From positions 3,596,001 through 3,660,000 of the forward strand of contig JAVLRN010000005.1 of NCBI GenBank assembly GCA_032821775.1: a DNA stretch of 64,000 nucleotides. The letters are read 5' to 3'. The position numbers and the translations under genes are program-made. Every line of letters starts with the position of its first letter. The first letter of the stretch is position 1. The notes below the pieces were generated by a model. That model was not told the origin of the DNA. It was given only the letters and a program-made list of their open reading frames with translations, and did no database searches. Source of the stretch: Sanguinoderma infundibulare (taxonomy: Eukaryota; Basidiomycota; Agaricomycetes; Polyporales; Polyporaceae). Positions 36,392-49,376 of the stretch are shown one piece after another.

Positions 36392-39376
36392 TCAGCGCCT
36401 TGCAGAGCCCCCAATGACGTCGTCCTCGAGGTCCATGCCCCCGTCCGAGCTCTCGTACGTCGACAGCCTCCGCTTCGGGGGCCGGTTCGGCATCAGCGAG
36501 AACACCGACTCCTCGTCTTCGTGTACCTCCTCCTCGACCTCGCTCGCCTCCGCAATCGTGATCTCCGACGCCCCGGTTTCCTCCCCGAGCTGCGCGGGCG
36601 TCGGGCGAGGGTTCGGAAGCTCGTCAATGGTGCGTGAGCGAGGGCGAGGTTGGTCCAGAGGCTTATCGGGGATCTGCGCGTTGTGGATCATCAGCACGAG
36701 CCGAGGTGGTACATGATCGGGAAGCAAGTGGATGGGGGAGTCCGAACGCACCGGCAAGCGGACGAGATACGCGCCGAGGGTGGCGGCGGCGGCAAAGAGG
36801 AAGACCGCGCGCAAGCTGATCGCGTACGAGTCGCGCGCCGCGCGCTGCAGGTGCGGCGGCAGGTGCGCGACGAGCGTCGACGAGTGTCGGATCTTGCTGA
36901 TCATCTGTCGAAGGGTGTACATATGTCAGCGTTCGCACTGGTGCGAGTTGACATGAAGCGAAAGGTTGGCACGGACTTCCTCTGCGTCGGGTGTTTGGAT
37001 GCGCTTGTGCAGCTCGCGCGTGAGGATGGACTGGAAGAGCGCAGAGGATATCGCAACGCCGCCGACCTGGCCCACGCCACGGAAGAGTTGGCCAAACCCG
37101 GTTCCGACTGCCATCGCGTCCTCTGTACGGCGTATCGCAAATCAATCTCGGAATTCCAGGGTGCTGCTAACGGAAAACAACTCACGGGGGATGTGGGCCA
37201 GCAATGCGACTGTTTTGAGCGAAGGAACCTCAGGTGAGTTCGCGAATCCTGACCAAGTCGAACGGCACTCACTCAGCATAGTCTGTAGGACGATTGCATT
37301 TCCAAAGCCCAGAGGAATCTGCACGCGGAAGGTCAGCAGGTGCCATCGCGAGACTATGGGAAGGCTCACAATGCTAAGCCACAGCTGAGCAGGTGGCGAC
37401 TTTTCGTGCATGAGGGAGATCAAGATGGCCGCCACGCAAGGGAAGAGACCAAAGACGAGGTTGAGTTTCCTGTACTTTCCCGTGCGGTGCATGACCCAGC
37501 TGACGAACGAAAAGAAAGTGAGCTGGGGTAACACGGCCTTTCTGTGCCACTCACCCGGCGAACAAAGAACCGCACGACACGGAGATGCCGTTGGGAATAA
37601 GGTGTGCGCCTGGGCAACGGTACTACGTCAGTTGTACGGCGCACAGAAGGGGGTTCAGGACTGCACATACCAGCTTCACTCGCGCTCGTGAGAAGGACTG
37701 TCTGGAACCATGTCGGGAAGTTGTACATGATGGTGAAGTTGCACGTGGCCACAAGGAAGTTGCTGATGCCGACTAGGACGGGGATGCGCTCCTTGAGGAG
37801 GAACGGTGGGAGAATCGGTTCGGGCGCGACCCGTAGCTCGACGTACACGAAGAGCAGGGCGAAGAGGACCGAGGTCGCGAAGGGACCGTAGACGGTTGGG
37901 GACGACCACTGCAGTGATTGACGTGTGAGATGGAAGGCCCGTCGGCATTAGAGATCCAGGGGTACATACCGGGTCCTCCTCACCGAAGCGCATACTGAGA
38001 AAGACGAGGAATGACAACACCTACAATGCCTCAGACTTGCTCTCAATTTGGCAAAGGCGGAGGCATACCATTACTAGCAGAGTAGCACTTCCGGCATAAT
38101 CGATCCTCTTCAGTACTTCTTTTGCACTCTTGCTCCTTCCCTGGATCCGCTCAGGTTAGCATGGCAAATAGGTAGGAAAGGCCGCAACAACGCACCGGCG
38201 TTGTATATTGCAAATTGAAGGCGGTCAAAATGAAGGAGATAGCAAAGAGAGGTAACTGGAGGAGGAAGGCCCAGCGCCATCCTAGGCTGGAGAAGGTTTC
38301 AGTTTCGAGACGACAGGAAGCAGAGACAAGGATATGTACCGATCAGCAATGAATCCACCAAGCGGTCCGCCAAGGCCCATTCCCATCTAGATCAGCATAG
38401 TGAGCACATGTAACTGAGCGCAGACGGGCAACGGATGCATACGCTACTAAACACCGCAGCGACACCCTGTGTCAATCCTCGGTTCTATAGACGGATGACA
38501 TGAGCTTTTTAGCATCGGTCGGACGCCACCACGGGGAGAGAAGCATGCCACGGACCCTCAAAGTGTACATATCACTGGTGATAATCCTAAAGGTACTTAT
38601 CCAGTCAGCGGCGTAGAAGGGCACATTTGCCTAGTACGTACGTTGCAGTCGTAAAAATGCCACCGCCTCCAAGACCGGCGAGCTTAAATGATATGTGAGC
38701 ACGAGATGAGAAATCACGGAAAGCCGAGTGGAATGCGCACGAATCTGGCGGCGGTGAGGCCCTCCATACTGGTAGAGAGCCCGCAGGCCAATGTTCCGAG
38801 GGCAGCAAAGACGACGGCGGCTTGATTGGCCCCTCGGCGTCCCATCACATTAGACAGTCGGCCGTAGAGTGGGGTGAAAGTGCATGTGGCTAGCAGATAT
38901 CTGGACAAGCAATCAGTGAAATCGGTAGGTTTCATATCCGATGAGGAAGCTTGTCATGAACGTACGCCGTCCCCAACCAGCTTGCTTGGTGGGCCTTATT
39001 GAAGTCGGAAGATATCGATGGCAACACTCAACTGTGTGTTCAGACCGAAGTTCTCTTGGTGAAGATGGTACGCGCTCACGGGTAGCAACCAAGGTTGCTA
39101 CGCCACATGTTTCGATGTTAGAGTTAGGTTCAATAATTGGGTTAACTCGTGTACGCACTATTGAGGGACTGCGGTCGCGATCGAGCAATGAGACTTTGAG
39201 TACGGGTGTATAAGGTACGTAACAAAGGTACCACACACAGACAAGAAATTGGCAGTCCAGATGCCTGCTAGGATGCCGTAGCGAGTAGACCTGGAAATCT
39301 CCATGGGACCGAGCCCGGGCGGCCGCTTCGCAAGATCCTCCGCTGGCGGGAGCAAAGGATCACGTTCTGACGACAT
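36392..39376 (-). CDS. MFS transporter, DHA2/14-helix type
   Basis: Complete many-exon MFS gene, resembling fungal vacuolar amino-acid or drug exporters of the DHA2 family. Start ATG 39376 (MSSERDPLLPPAEDLAKRP, acidic-dileucine-like tail), first helix ILAGIWTANFLS, then LPSISSDFNKAHQASWLGTA and LLATCTFTPLYGRLSNVMGRRG (motif A). TAARF, IITSDMYTLR, FAISFILTAFNLQY and APEPILPPFLLKERIPVLVG follow, then NFTIMYNFPTWFQTVLLTSASEAG. The C-terminal helices are IALLAHIPRE and GQVGGVAISSALFQSIL, with a long acidic cytosolic tail of about 100 residues. I see no disabling change, though not every exon junction was checked. It sits between pieces of the inverted duplication and has no counterpart in the left arm. 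Confidence 0.8.
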
Positions 39377-39879
39377 ATGGGGGGACATTTGCAGAATACG
39401 AAGGGGAATTTGATGGACTGAAGAGCTTGGCGACGTCGGTGACCGGCGCTGTACTCTGAAAAATCGGAGGGGCAACATGGGGAATATGAAAAGTCAGAAA
39501 CACGAATCAAACGCGCAGAAAGAGCATGGGAGGAAACACAGAATAGCTGCGGGCGTGCGAATATGATTATGAACTTTCAACGTACCAGTGCGATGATGTC
39601 ATTCAACAGCTTCCAACTCTCGGCCTCTTCCAATGGTCGACTATGATACGCTCTGCAGGACGTTTGAAGCCGAGTGTTGAATCGAGACAGCACAGGGGGC
39701 CAGAAAAGGAGGGGAATGTGGGGGGAAGAGAGCAGCAAGCGACGTGTGGGGTCGGGACCCGGATACAATATTGGCGCCTGTAAGTTTACGTATCAGCATG
39801 CCGAACGTCACAGCCACCCCGCCGGCTGCACCAGTCATATCGCGCGGCCGATCGAATAATGCCGATAACACCGACGGCG

Positions 39880-40290
39880 CTGGTGGATTGCGGACCTGCC
39901 TGGTGGGAGCTTCGAATTCATCGCGGTTGATTTGTGGTGTTCGATAAAGTGGTCCTGTATTCCTGTCAACGTGATTCATAGGTAACCCATCGTCGACTGG
40001 TTTTCTACTTGTGCTTGATCCCCGACTTGTCGAGCTGAATGACACCGCCTTCGAACCCGCACCAGTAAGCGTGGCCGACATGTAGTTGCCCGGAAGAGGT
40101 ACTCCGACTGTGCCCGTCGTACCCTCGGGGGTGCTGATCTCGAGGCCGAAGATAGTCCCGACCGCAGTCTTGGACGAGAAGCTGCTCAACACGACCTGAG
40201 GCACGATCACCCAGGTAGCTCTACCTTCGCTCAAGAGCTGTACGCCAGCGACGTCGTTCTAGTTCCGTATGATCACCACGAGCGGACGTG
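39880..40290. pseudogene. Two facing fragments of the GH78-like 3' exon
   Basis: 39880-39955 matches the last codons and 3' flank of the glycosidase in plus orientation (RTCLVGASNSSRL is the shadow frame of the true VPGGSFEFIAV). 40035-40290 matches the same exon in minus orientation (EGRATWVIVPQV, LEISTPEGTTGTVGVPLPG). The minus piece lacks the segment corresponding to GDLTDVDAGFSTALGGF and loses the frame at both ends. The two pieces point tail to tail, like the collapsed centre of a palindrome. Confidence 0.75.
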
Positions 40291-40499
40291 AAAACGCTGA
40301 CTTGGCGGTGTATGTTCCTGTTCCCCCGGGCGAGTCGGGGACAGAGAACTGACGTCGCAAGGCGTCTTCAAGTGCAAATTGAACACTTCTCGAAGTTAGC
40401 ATCCAGAAATCACATTAATCTTTGTCATGGAAAATGTGAATGCGCCCGGCATGGTGGGATTCTGGGAAGACGATGGCGACAGTACACTCACCGTGACCG

Positions 40500-42385
40500 G
40501 CCGGACATCGCGAGCACCAGCGTACAATGCATCAGCTCCACATCGACTGTTAGAAGACGCTCCGCTGTAAGGAAGAGCCGCCGTCGTATGGCGCGCGATC
40601 TTCAGTCCGCAGAAGTCGAAACAAAGTTCTTGGAGCTCGGACGGAATACAAGGGAAGAGATAGAATGCCGAAGCCCGATAGTTAAGCTTACTGAGCACCG
40701 CCCGCAGCAATCCGCAGATCAGTGCAAGGTTCGGTCAGGTTGTGCGCGCCTGCTGGCCTTGTCCAAGTGGTGAACCGGCTACTAAACCTGGCCGTCGTCA
40801 TCATAGATTCATATAGCCCATGCAACCTGCAAAAGGAACTGGGAATGAACGCGTGACGATATCGCTCGAATGGGGGATCAAACACCTGGAGCCGATATCG
40901 TCCAGAGCGCAGCAGGGCCGGCTAAGTAAAAGTTGACTACTTGCCCTTCAAACGACACTTCTGTTCCATAACCAGAAGTAATTCGGAGAAGAGATGCTGG
41001 ATGAGCTCGGTCTTTCGGTGCACAGAGAGAGCTGGGATCTCAACCACGTCGACTCCGTCGTCGATCTGTTGCGTTCAAATTCCGCCCAACTTCCACCCAA
41101 CAGGCGCGAGGGGAGTCTGGACATTGAAAAGCGGCAAATTACATACGCGGTGTCAGCATGCGGGCTTCCAGCAGATTGATCAAGGGAAGAAGGCGGGATC
41201 GGGGGAAGATGGAAGCAAAAATGGATTCGCGCTCACCACAATCTCATAGAGATTCCTCGGCTTCCAATTTCGCCAGCTTCTTCAGACCTGTGCCCGTCAT
41301 AACACATCAGTGCGTCTGCATACGTCCGAATGCATTGCATGACACCATTCTCTAGTCAATGACACTACTCACGATTCAGCGAAGATGAAAAGCTTGCACT
41401 ACTTGCGAATCCTCGGCGGCGCACAGCCTTTGAAGGCGATCATATCAAGAAGGGCTTCCTTCCTCTCGATGAGAGCAAGTATCTCCATTTCTACTTCCCA
41501 GGTTGTAATTTTGCACAGGTCTGCGCCGGACATTGATCTCCCGGTGGTCCTGATCATGTACACAACGGTGTTCCCTCCCCGCAGCCGCATTGATCAGGCT
41601 ATGACGATCGAAGACGAATTCGATGTGGGCATAGCGGTGGGGCGCTCGGTGGGGTTTACGAGGGTAACTTGAGAGTGCATGTAGATCATTGTTGTGCACA
41701 GCCTGACTCGGGGAAGTGTCCGTTGGCGCTACCAAGCAGGTGCGGGTGAGAAGGGCCCTCTGAAATCGACTTAGGACAATCAGCAGCCATGAATTTAGTC
41801 AGTTTGATGCATGAGACGAGGAAGACACACACGTACCTGATGGTGCGCCTTCAATGTTCACGGAGTCGGCCGGTCCAATATCGTCCATGCTGATGACGCA
41901 AGTACCTTGTAGCTTTTCCACACAACTTGTGCAGATTGTAGTGTGCAAAACTTGGGATGTGTCGATAGCATATATGCGTCCCAGGACATCATGATGATGA
42001 TGGTCAGAGACAAGTTTGCGGGCGCTAAGCATGCCTCGTTGGGAGCCGGATGTCTCCGATGAACGAGTCCGAGAAAGTCGGGCGCTGCGAGTCCCTGCTC
42101 CCGAATATTTGCTCTCTCTGACCCTGATCTAGTCCGACTACGAGTCCTCAACGTCTGGATTGCGAGGATGCCATGCATCACTTTCTGCTCGACTGGACAC
42201 CGCCGCGATTCTCTCGAAGACCGATAACAGGGTCTCCGGTGTGCGAAGCTAAAACATACTGAAGCCTGGGAAGGGGTGGGTAGACGACAGCACGACTGGG
42301 ATGCGCGTTACGCACGCTTCTTCCTCGATCTTGACAAGTAAGCGCCTCAGACGCGGCTTTCGAAGCAAGGGCAGTAACCGCCATA
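40500..42385. repeat. Right arm, inverted duplication segment E
   Basis: Reverse-complement, collinear match of 16070-18175. Confidence 0.85.
40940..42060 (-). pseudogene. Unknown multi-exon gene, degraded (copy 2)
   Basis: Counterpart of 16600-17730. Conserved blocks on the minus strand are CTSCVEKLQGTCVISMDDIG (here without the frame break seen in copy 1), YMIRTTGRSMSGADLCKITT with EILALIERKEALLDMIAFKG, and IDDGVDVVEIPALSVHRKTE ending QKCRLKGK. Substitutions between the copies within these blocks are few and mostly conservative, suggesting the reading frames were constrained at least until recently. Family not recognised; the gene may be better preserved here than in copy 1. Confidence 0.4.
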
Positions 42386-42404
42386 CTGATTATGTCTTCG
42401 CACG

Positions 42405-42990
42405 TGGTTCCAGGACAGGTTTTTCACGAATCCGTCCACATATCTCTAGACCTCCAACTACGCCGTCTCTCGGGGCATTCCCTCCCCAACCGTATCCTAC
42501 GTCTTCTCGGCGATGTATGCAGGCGACGTCCTCGTCTGGATCGTCGCCGCCCTGGTCACCGACATGCTTCAACATCGCCTCCCCAGTCACAGGCCTCCTC
42601 GTGCCCATGTCCAGGACGTCCGCGGAGAGGTCTGTCCCCATTGCCGCCTTCGCCGCGGCCGTGTACGGCGTCTTCGAAGACGCCTACGACTTAGTGCGCA
42701 TTCCCTGCATCGCGCAGATCTGGGGCGTCAAGACGAGTAGCGGGATGTTGTTCGGCACCGTATCTTCAATTTTATGCGTTGCGTTCTTTGCATGCAGTGT
42801 TCTTTCTGACGTAAATATGGACATCACGGCGTGCTGGGAGGGGGTCCTGCAGGAGGCGCGAGGGACAAGGGCATGATGGTGCTGTCCGGTGTGCTGTTCG
42901 TTTTTGGGGCTCTGCCGATCCTCTTCTCAACGTTCAAAGCCGATCGCACCATGTTATCCCCCGCGCAACTGGTAGATGCCGTTGAGATTC
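42405..42990 (+). pseudogene. MFS monocarboxylate-type transporter, C-terminal relic
   Basis: Broken paralogue of the complete gene at 44324. The frame reads SNYAVSRGIPSPTVSYVFSA (intact gene: TSYAISKGIPSSTSFYILSA) just after a TAG at 42447-42449. It shifts frame to SPVTGLLVPM and FAAAVYGVFEDAYDLVRIPC (intact: VVYGVFSGAYNAMQVPC). The last exon, after a further break, gives DKGMMVLSGVLFVFGALPIL followed by STFKADR (intact: TGMIIFDSAVMILGSLFILY). The N-terminal half is absent. Confidence 0.8.
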
Positions 42991-43029
42991 GAGCGCGGGC
43001 TGGAGCGAGAGTGCTTCAGAGGCCTTCTT

Positions 43030-44323
43030 GACTCTCGCTCTTTCAAACTCGTGGCACTGCGGGTCCGAGTCCGGGCGCCCATACTTTGCCCCCGGACCCA
43101 GTCACACTCCTCCGACTCGAGTCCCTGCAGGTGGATGGCGGGGGGCTGCTTCCAATGCTTTCGCGGTCCACGGTTCTCGGGAGAAATAAGGACGAAATGA
43201 AAGGATGCGTGTAAGCCTCCCTTGTGGTTCTTCTGAACATTACCTCGGGCTTGGAGGGGCTGTGGAGCTCGGGACGGTACTGCAGTTGGTTGAAGTGCTG
43301 CTTGCAATACTGGCCTGGTCCCGGACGAAGCTCATCGCATGTCCGGATCCGTAGTTATTCGGATCCTAAATAGACTCGGATTTTCCCCGCCGAGAGTCCC
43401 TTTCGCTGCGGTCAAGGCCATGCACAGTGCCGCCATACGCCGTCAAGCAGATCACCGTTTCCCCCGGTTCCACATTCGGGGGAATAGCCTTTACGAGCTG
43501 ATGTGTAGGCATGATTGCTGTCCGACGCGTGATGCGGCCGATGACGTGTTTAGTTATTAGCCTCGTTGATGCAACGTTGCGCACAGCTTGCGCAGTTCGC
43601 TTCCCATCTACTCTCCCGGCTCATATAACTGGTTTTGCTGAGCACTGTACCCGAGAATTACAAGTCGGCTTGCCTACGCAGCCTCGGGTGGTTGACAGGA
43701 AGAACGTTCGGGGGTTCCTGTCGGCGATCTTCTGAATCGCTTACTCCGGCCCGCTTCAGCATTGCCGTACCACCACGAGCATCCCTCCTTGGTCTCACTA
43801 CTGATACCACAGGTCTTCGCCGCAATGCTACTCTTCGCTTTTCTTCATGTTACCTTTCTGGAAACATCATCACCGTGTTCATCCTGCGGGTTTCCGAGAT
43901 TTGGAAGTCAACGAGAATCAAGATCGAAACAAAGTACGTGATAGCTCCTGACACTGTCCTGGGGTGAGCGTCATCCGAGCTGAGATGAGGTGGTCCTTTG
44001 TGTCATGGTCAGGATTCTGTCTTCATTCTACAACATACAACAGCATGTGGTCCAAATGAGGCTGGTTCTGCTATTCGAAGCCAACGCACTTGACACGTCT
44101 CTGGCTGGAATTAAAATCTTGTTGACTGGCGTACACGGTGTGTTCGTGTACGTTCGGGTGTCCGAGTCTGCCAAAGGCATATGTCCGCGACCCCGCCTGC
44201 AATCCGGCTAGACGTTTTGGATGTGCCTAGGTGCGCGAGGTTGACTCATATTTAACTACGTAGGCTGCTTCGTCTCTGCTGCAGGTTCTCCTTGTACCCC
44301 TCACTCCTCTGACCACAGACTTG
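43030..44323. other. Intergenic between transporter relic and transporter gene
   Basis: No gene supported. The frames 43339-43560 and 43635-43967 lack splice or family evidence. Confidence 0.4.
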
Positions 44324-45976
44324 ATGACGACCGTCCTCCGCCTACCAATGACCGCACACGATAACAACACAGAAGTGAAGTCTTCAGATACCAAGGACAC
44401 GGATTTCGCAACTAGCGTGGACGTAGAGCAATCGTCGATACAGCATACCGTCCCTGACGGGGGTCTCAAGGCCTGGCTTACCGTCTTCGGAGCCACCGTG
44501 ATGATCTTCTGTTGCGCACCGCTCGGTGCATTCGGTGTCTTCCAGACGTACTACTCCGAGCACCAGCTCAAGGACGTCTCTCCCTCCAATATCTCATGGA
44601 TCATATCCTTGCAGCTCTGGACGGCATACTCCTCCGTACGTCTTCCTGATTCTCGCCAATGAACAACGCAACTCATCATAGCGGAATGGTCCTTCGCAGG
44701 GGTCTGTCTGGGGCCGCATCTTCGACTCGTACGGTCCACGGGTGGTGTTGATTCCCGGGTCCATATTGCTCGTCGTCAGTAACATGGCCGTCAGCGTTTG
44801 CACAAAGTTCTATCAGTTCCTCCTCGTCCAAGGGCTGCTCACCGGATTGGCCTGCGGGATGTTGTAAGTGGTATTCAGATGCGCCGCCGCTCTCCCGCAG
44901 GTTCATCGATCTTCGTCATCACAGATATACGCCATCGTTCGCATCCGTCTCTACTCATTTTCGGAAACACCGTGCCACGGCGGCGGGGGTCGTCATCGCA
45001 GGTTTAGGCGTAGGTGAGCAGTACATACGTGCCCGGTGGTCCCCTGCTCTGGTTTGACGCGACTCAATGCGGCAGGCGGCGTGGTGTTTCCGCTTTTGTT
45101 CAGCTATTTTCTTGCACGCATCGGATTTGGATGGACGATCCGCGCTTGGGCATTCCTGGTGCTGGTCCTGTGTGCCATCGGGAACGCAACCATTACCAGC
45201 GGCGTGGCCCCTGCCGGTCGGAGGCGCACCGTGTCCCCACTTCCAGGCTCGAAGATACTGCGGGACGTCCCGTTCGTGGCGTTCCTAGCGGGAAGTTTCT
45301 TCGTCGATCTCGGTAAGGGCGCGCATGGTTATCATTATGTCGCGCTGGGTCCGAAACCAGAGAACTAACGCTTTTGTCTTGGTCTCTCCAGCACAGACCG
45401 TCCCATTCACGTACATCACCAGCTATGCCATCTCGAAGGGCATCCCTTCGTCCACCTCGTTCTACATCCTGTCGGCCCTCAACGCAGGCTGTATCGTAGG
45501 ACGACTTGGGCTGGCTCTGGTTGCTGACAGAGTTGGCGCGTTCAACGTCATCGCCCTAGCCGCATTCCTCACGGGCCTTCTCGTGCTGCTGTTCTGGATG
45601 TTCGCCGAGACCCTCTCCGCCATCGTCGCCTTCGCCGTCGTCTACGGCGTCTTCTCGGGGGCGTACAATGCCATGCAGGTCCCCTGCGTTGCGCTGCTGT
45701 CGGACATCAAGGAGGTGGGGGCCCGGATTGGGATCCTATACACCGTCTTGGCCTTTGCGTACGTCTCTTGCCTTCTCCGCGAAAAGATTCGTACTCTTTT
45801 GAGACGGTCATCATAGGTTCCTAGCCGCGAGCCCTACAGCAGGGGCAGTGCTGAAGGTCGACAACGGGAGGTACACGGGCATGATCATATTTGATAGCGC
45901 AGTGATGATTTTAGGATCGCTATTCATCCTCTACTCGAAGTACAAAGTCAACCGTAATATTTTCGCCCGCGTGTAA
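44324..45976 (+). CDS. MFS monocarboxylate transporter-like permease (SLC16/MCH type)
   Basis: Plasma-membrane permease of the monocarboxylate porter family, 442 residues, 12 helices. Six exons: 44324-44635, 44700-44863, 44925-45013, 45076-45312, 45392-45758 and 45817-45976, exact in phase. The hydrophilic N-terminus leads to PDGGLKAWLTVFGATVMIFC, the family signature before helix 1. Further on come WGRIFDSYGPRVVLIPGSIL, GLACGMLYTPSFASVSTHFRK, ATAAGVVIAGLGVGG, FTYITSYAISKGIPSSTSF and VYGVFSGAYNAMQVPCVALLSD. It ends FILYSKYKVNRNIF. Fungal members carry carboxylates, riboflavin or unknown substrates. It lies next to its own relic, implying local duplication. Confidence 0.88.
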
Positions 45977-46099
45977 CTAGTAGACCGAGTCAGTTAATCT
46001 TATTGGCGACATGCATGGCTTCCCAGAAGAGCGTTTTCACTGTCCTCCTAGCCTCGGATTCGGGCGTGCGTTCGATCTCGCCGACTGTGCGCTTGCTCC

Positions 46100-48740
46100 C
46101 AGATTACTGCCGATAACACCAACGAGGATGAAGCCAACTGTCGAGGGCGGCGTAATTATTGATATTCAAAAAACGTCAGTCGACGATGGTCGCTGGTATA
46201 TGAGTCACGTTGAAAGAAATACAAGACTACTTTTCGAACACTACAAACCAACCGCGATGAATTCGAAGCTCCCACCAGGCACGTCCGCAATCCAATACCT
46301 CCCAGACTCGTCCGCCTGAACCACGGCGCCTTCGAGACCCGCACCAGTGAGCGTGGCCGACGTGTGGTTACCCGGAAGAGGTACTCCGACTGTGCCCGTC
46401 GTGCCCTCAGGCGTGCTGATCTCGAGCCGGAAGACAGTCCCGTTCGTCGACCACTTGGACGAGAAGCCGCCCAACAAGGTCGAGAACCCGGCGTCGACGT
46501 CCGTCAAGTCGCCGATCTGAGGCACGATCGCCCAGGTAGCGCCACCTTCGCTCAAGAGCTGTATGCCAGCGACGTAGTTCTGTCCCATCACCGCGAGCGA
46601 ACGTCAGAACGCTACCGCAGCGTCCAGGGAACCTCAGTACTCACCGTCAGCGAACCCGTAGGCCCCGTCGAAAACGCTTGCGCATGCGAGATCCGCGCGT
46701 CGTTCTTGTACGGCGCATAGTGCAGCTCGCCCGTCATCGCGTACCCTTCGATGAACGTGCTGTTCGTCATCCGAGGATCGTCCAGCATGAAGTCCGCCCA
46801 CATGCGCCGGATGAGCTCGAGCGCGGCCGCGGTGCGGTTCGCCGCGAAGTGCACGTCGAGCTCGAACCCTGACGCGAACGGCGACACCGCGCCCTCCGCC
46901 TCGACCGACGGCCCGCCGTACGGGCCCCAGCGCGCCTCCAGCCCCTCCGAGATCTCCACGACCTGCGCCGGGTCCGTGACCAGCCCCGACTTGACCGCCC
47001 ACCCGTTCCCGTCCTGGGGCGCGAGCGTCGTCGTCTCGTTGTCCCTGAACAGCCCGACGTCCGGCTGCCACAGCAGGGCGAGCGCGGCGGACTGGACCCC
47101 AGTTGCGAGCTGCGACCACCGGTTGGCGGCGTCGGTGTCGTTCTGGTTCCGCGCGATGGCGACGCCGAGGTTGAGGACGTAGAAGAAGATGGAGTTCGCC
47201 TCGATGTTGTGGCCGCCCATGCCCGAGCGGAGCCAGTCGTTGGGGGTGGTGACGTTCGCGAGGCCGGTCTCGTCGATCTGCGCTACGGCCCACTCCAAGC
47301 CGGCCTTCCACTGGGGCCACTTCTCGTCGAGGTAGCTCTGGTCGCCGCCCCAGTGGTAGATGTACGCGACGCCGAGGAGGGTGTGGCAGTGATACGTGAA
47401 GGAAACCCAACCGAGCTTGTTGAATGGGTTCCCGCCGTACGGGAACAGACCGGTGGTCGTGTTTTGGAGGTCGAAGAGCGCGTCGAAGCCGTTTATGGCG
47501 GAGATGAGATCGAAGGTCGAGACAGCGACACTGGCCGTAGCGGCGGCCATGTCAGGGGCCCATACCAGCCTGTCGCGCTTTGCGGCATCCGTAAGCGTCG
47601 ACGTCCCACCGGATATGGTGGTGTTCAACCACCAGTCGAGGGTGCCCACCACCGTCGCGTTAGGCCAGATGATGCCCAAGTAGTTGAGACCGTCACCATG
47701 CTTCGGGTCGACCGTAAGGAGCTGGTTGGTGTACGCTCCTGTCTCATTGTGAGTCGACAGATCGCGGGCCGAAGCGAAGAGCCACCTTACCTGCGTACCA
47801 CACCCTTTACCAAGTGTCAGTCAAGGCAGGGCAACATAAACAGTATGCACGCACCGGTTAAGCTTTTCGTCATTGGAGTGGAACCACCCAGTGTAGTTCC
47901 GCAAGGAGTCCTCATCCCAGTGGGGCATCGCGGTGAAATACACCCAAAGGTCATGGATAGAAAGACGGTCCGAACCGAGGTTGACGACGGTGAGGTAGCG
48001 GAACGCACCGCGGTCCTTGTCTCGAGGAGCGACATGATGACCGGCGGCGGTGATGTTGAACACGAGCGGTGAGTCTAGGCCCTCGTCCGCGGTAGCATCG
48101 CACGCTTCCGTAGAGACCCAGAGGGAGCTCTCGGAGAACGTGACACCGACGCTCCCGTGGCTCGACGTCGTGTTGAAGTTGACCAGGCCGGCGATGTTCT
48201 TACCGAAGTCGTACGTCACGGAGGAATTGAAGGCATCGAGGGTGAGGCTCTGTCCGGAAGCCAGCTGGTCATCGAGAAGAGCAGTTTCGGAGGATAACGA
48301 GCCGGTTCGACGATAGACAGCTACGGGCCTGATCGTCCGAGAGGAAGGGGCGTGGATGTACCGCTCGTAGGGAATCGCAGCGGCTCCCACAGCGAGGAGA
48401 AGAATCGGGAGGACACGCATGTCGACGTGAACGACAGGTGGGTCGCGACTCTGAACGTGCTCATGTGTGTCACATTATATGCCGCGAGAGCAATGGGCTC
48501 CTGAAAGAAAAGCCGTCAACCGTCGTCAGATTTCTGAAGAGTTGACTCGGAGAAACAAAGGCAGACGCACATGAGACGACAAGATTGAAATACCAAGCCT
48601 CGCCTATCGGCGTATGACTGGTCAGATGCAGACTGGAGAAGTGCAGTACGTACACCTCTACTATCAACCGCAGGCCCGTAAAGTCCGGGGAGAGGTCATG
48701 GGCCACCGGCAAAAATATTGGTCCAGGTTGCGTCATGGCC
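46100..48740. repeat. Right arm, inverted duplication segment C
   Basis: Reverse-complement match of 12100-14790, promoter to 3' flank. Confidence 0.9.
46241..48420 (-). CDS. GH78-like alpha-L-rhamnosidase, secreted (copy 2)
   Basis: Intact paralogue of 12456-14638. Exons 47855-48420, 47791-47804, 46645-47738 and 46241-46579 give 670 residues. One codon gained in exon 1 (AAGHH for AGHH) is balanced by one lost in exon 3. Signal peptide MRVLPILLLAVGAAAIP; the KRDRLVWAPDM motif is retained. The 14-base exon 2 has changed acceptor context but still encodes VWYAG. The most diverged part is around FPYGGNPFNKLGWVSF (copy 1: LPAGGYPLNELAGGASF), next to the catalytic domain entrance, so substrate preference may differ. 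This is an inference from sequence only. Confidence 0.85.
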
Positions 48741-48797
48741 GTATGCCGTAAAGCCTAGATCTGCGACTGCAAGGGGAATACGCGCCTCGCAATGTGG

Positions 48798-49250
48798 TCA
48801 CCGGTCCTTGAAACATCGGAGGCAGTACGGCCGTGTCGACGGCCTGGATTCGCAGGAGTGGCATATCGATCGTATGTATGTTCTACTAGGGAATATTTCT
48901 CGCACAGCCCCCACTGGCAGACTACATACTATCCGACCACTTTGTTGTGCACCGAGCAGCACTGCGCTGATTGGAGATGATGTTTGCGCAGCACAGTTGA
49001 TCAGGCAGTGCACAGCAGTGAGGTTAGAAAGGTATGGTTTGAGCAGTATGGACCGCCATCGCCGACAGGTCTGGGCGAGACGCAGGCCGTGGCAGACGAT
49101 GGGGTCGTGGATGAAAAAGAGGGCGAGGGCGAATCCTTCGCTGCCCGGATTACAGCGTCGGAGCAAAAATGAGGCGAAGGCGGGATGAAAGATGGTCCGC
49201 CTAGTACCTACGAGAGTGGACAGAGCGCCACCGTCGACAGATGTGACCAA
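48798..49250 (-). pseudogene. F-box-like fragment
   Basis: Minus-strand open frame of 150 codons. It contains FFIHDPIVCHGLRLAQTCRRWRSILLKPY, resembling the F-box core with the CRRWR element of agaricomycete F-box proteins. No leucine-rich part follows and the start is unclear. It occupies a stretch (48.75-49.8 kb) absent from the left arm. Probably a fragment. Confidence 0.35.
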
Positions 49251-49376
49251 TACATAAGCTCTTCCGGTTCTTCCAGCACCTCTTGAGAATCGTTGACAAG
49301 ATTCAGCAGGTAAAGACGTGGCGAAGGAGGGGAAGGTTAGTCCATCTAGAAGAGTACATCAGAAAAGCCAGATTTT

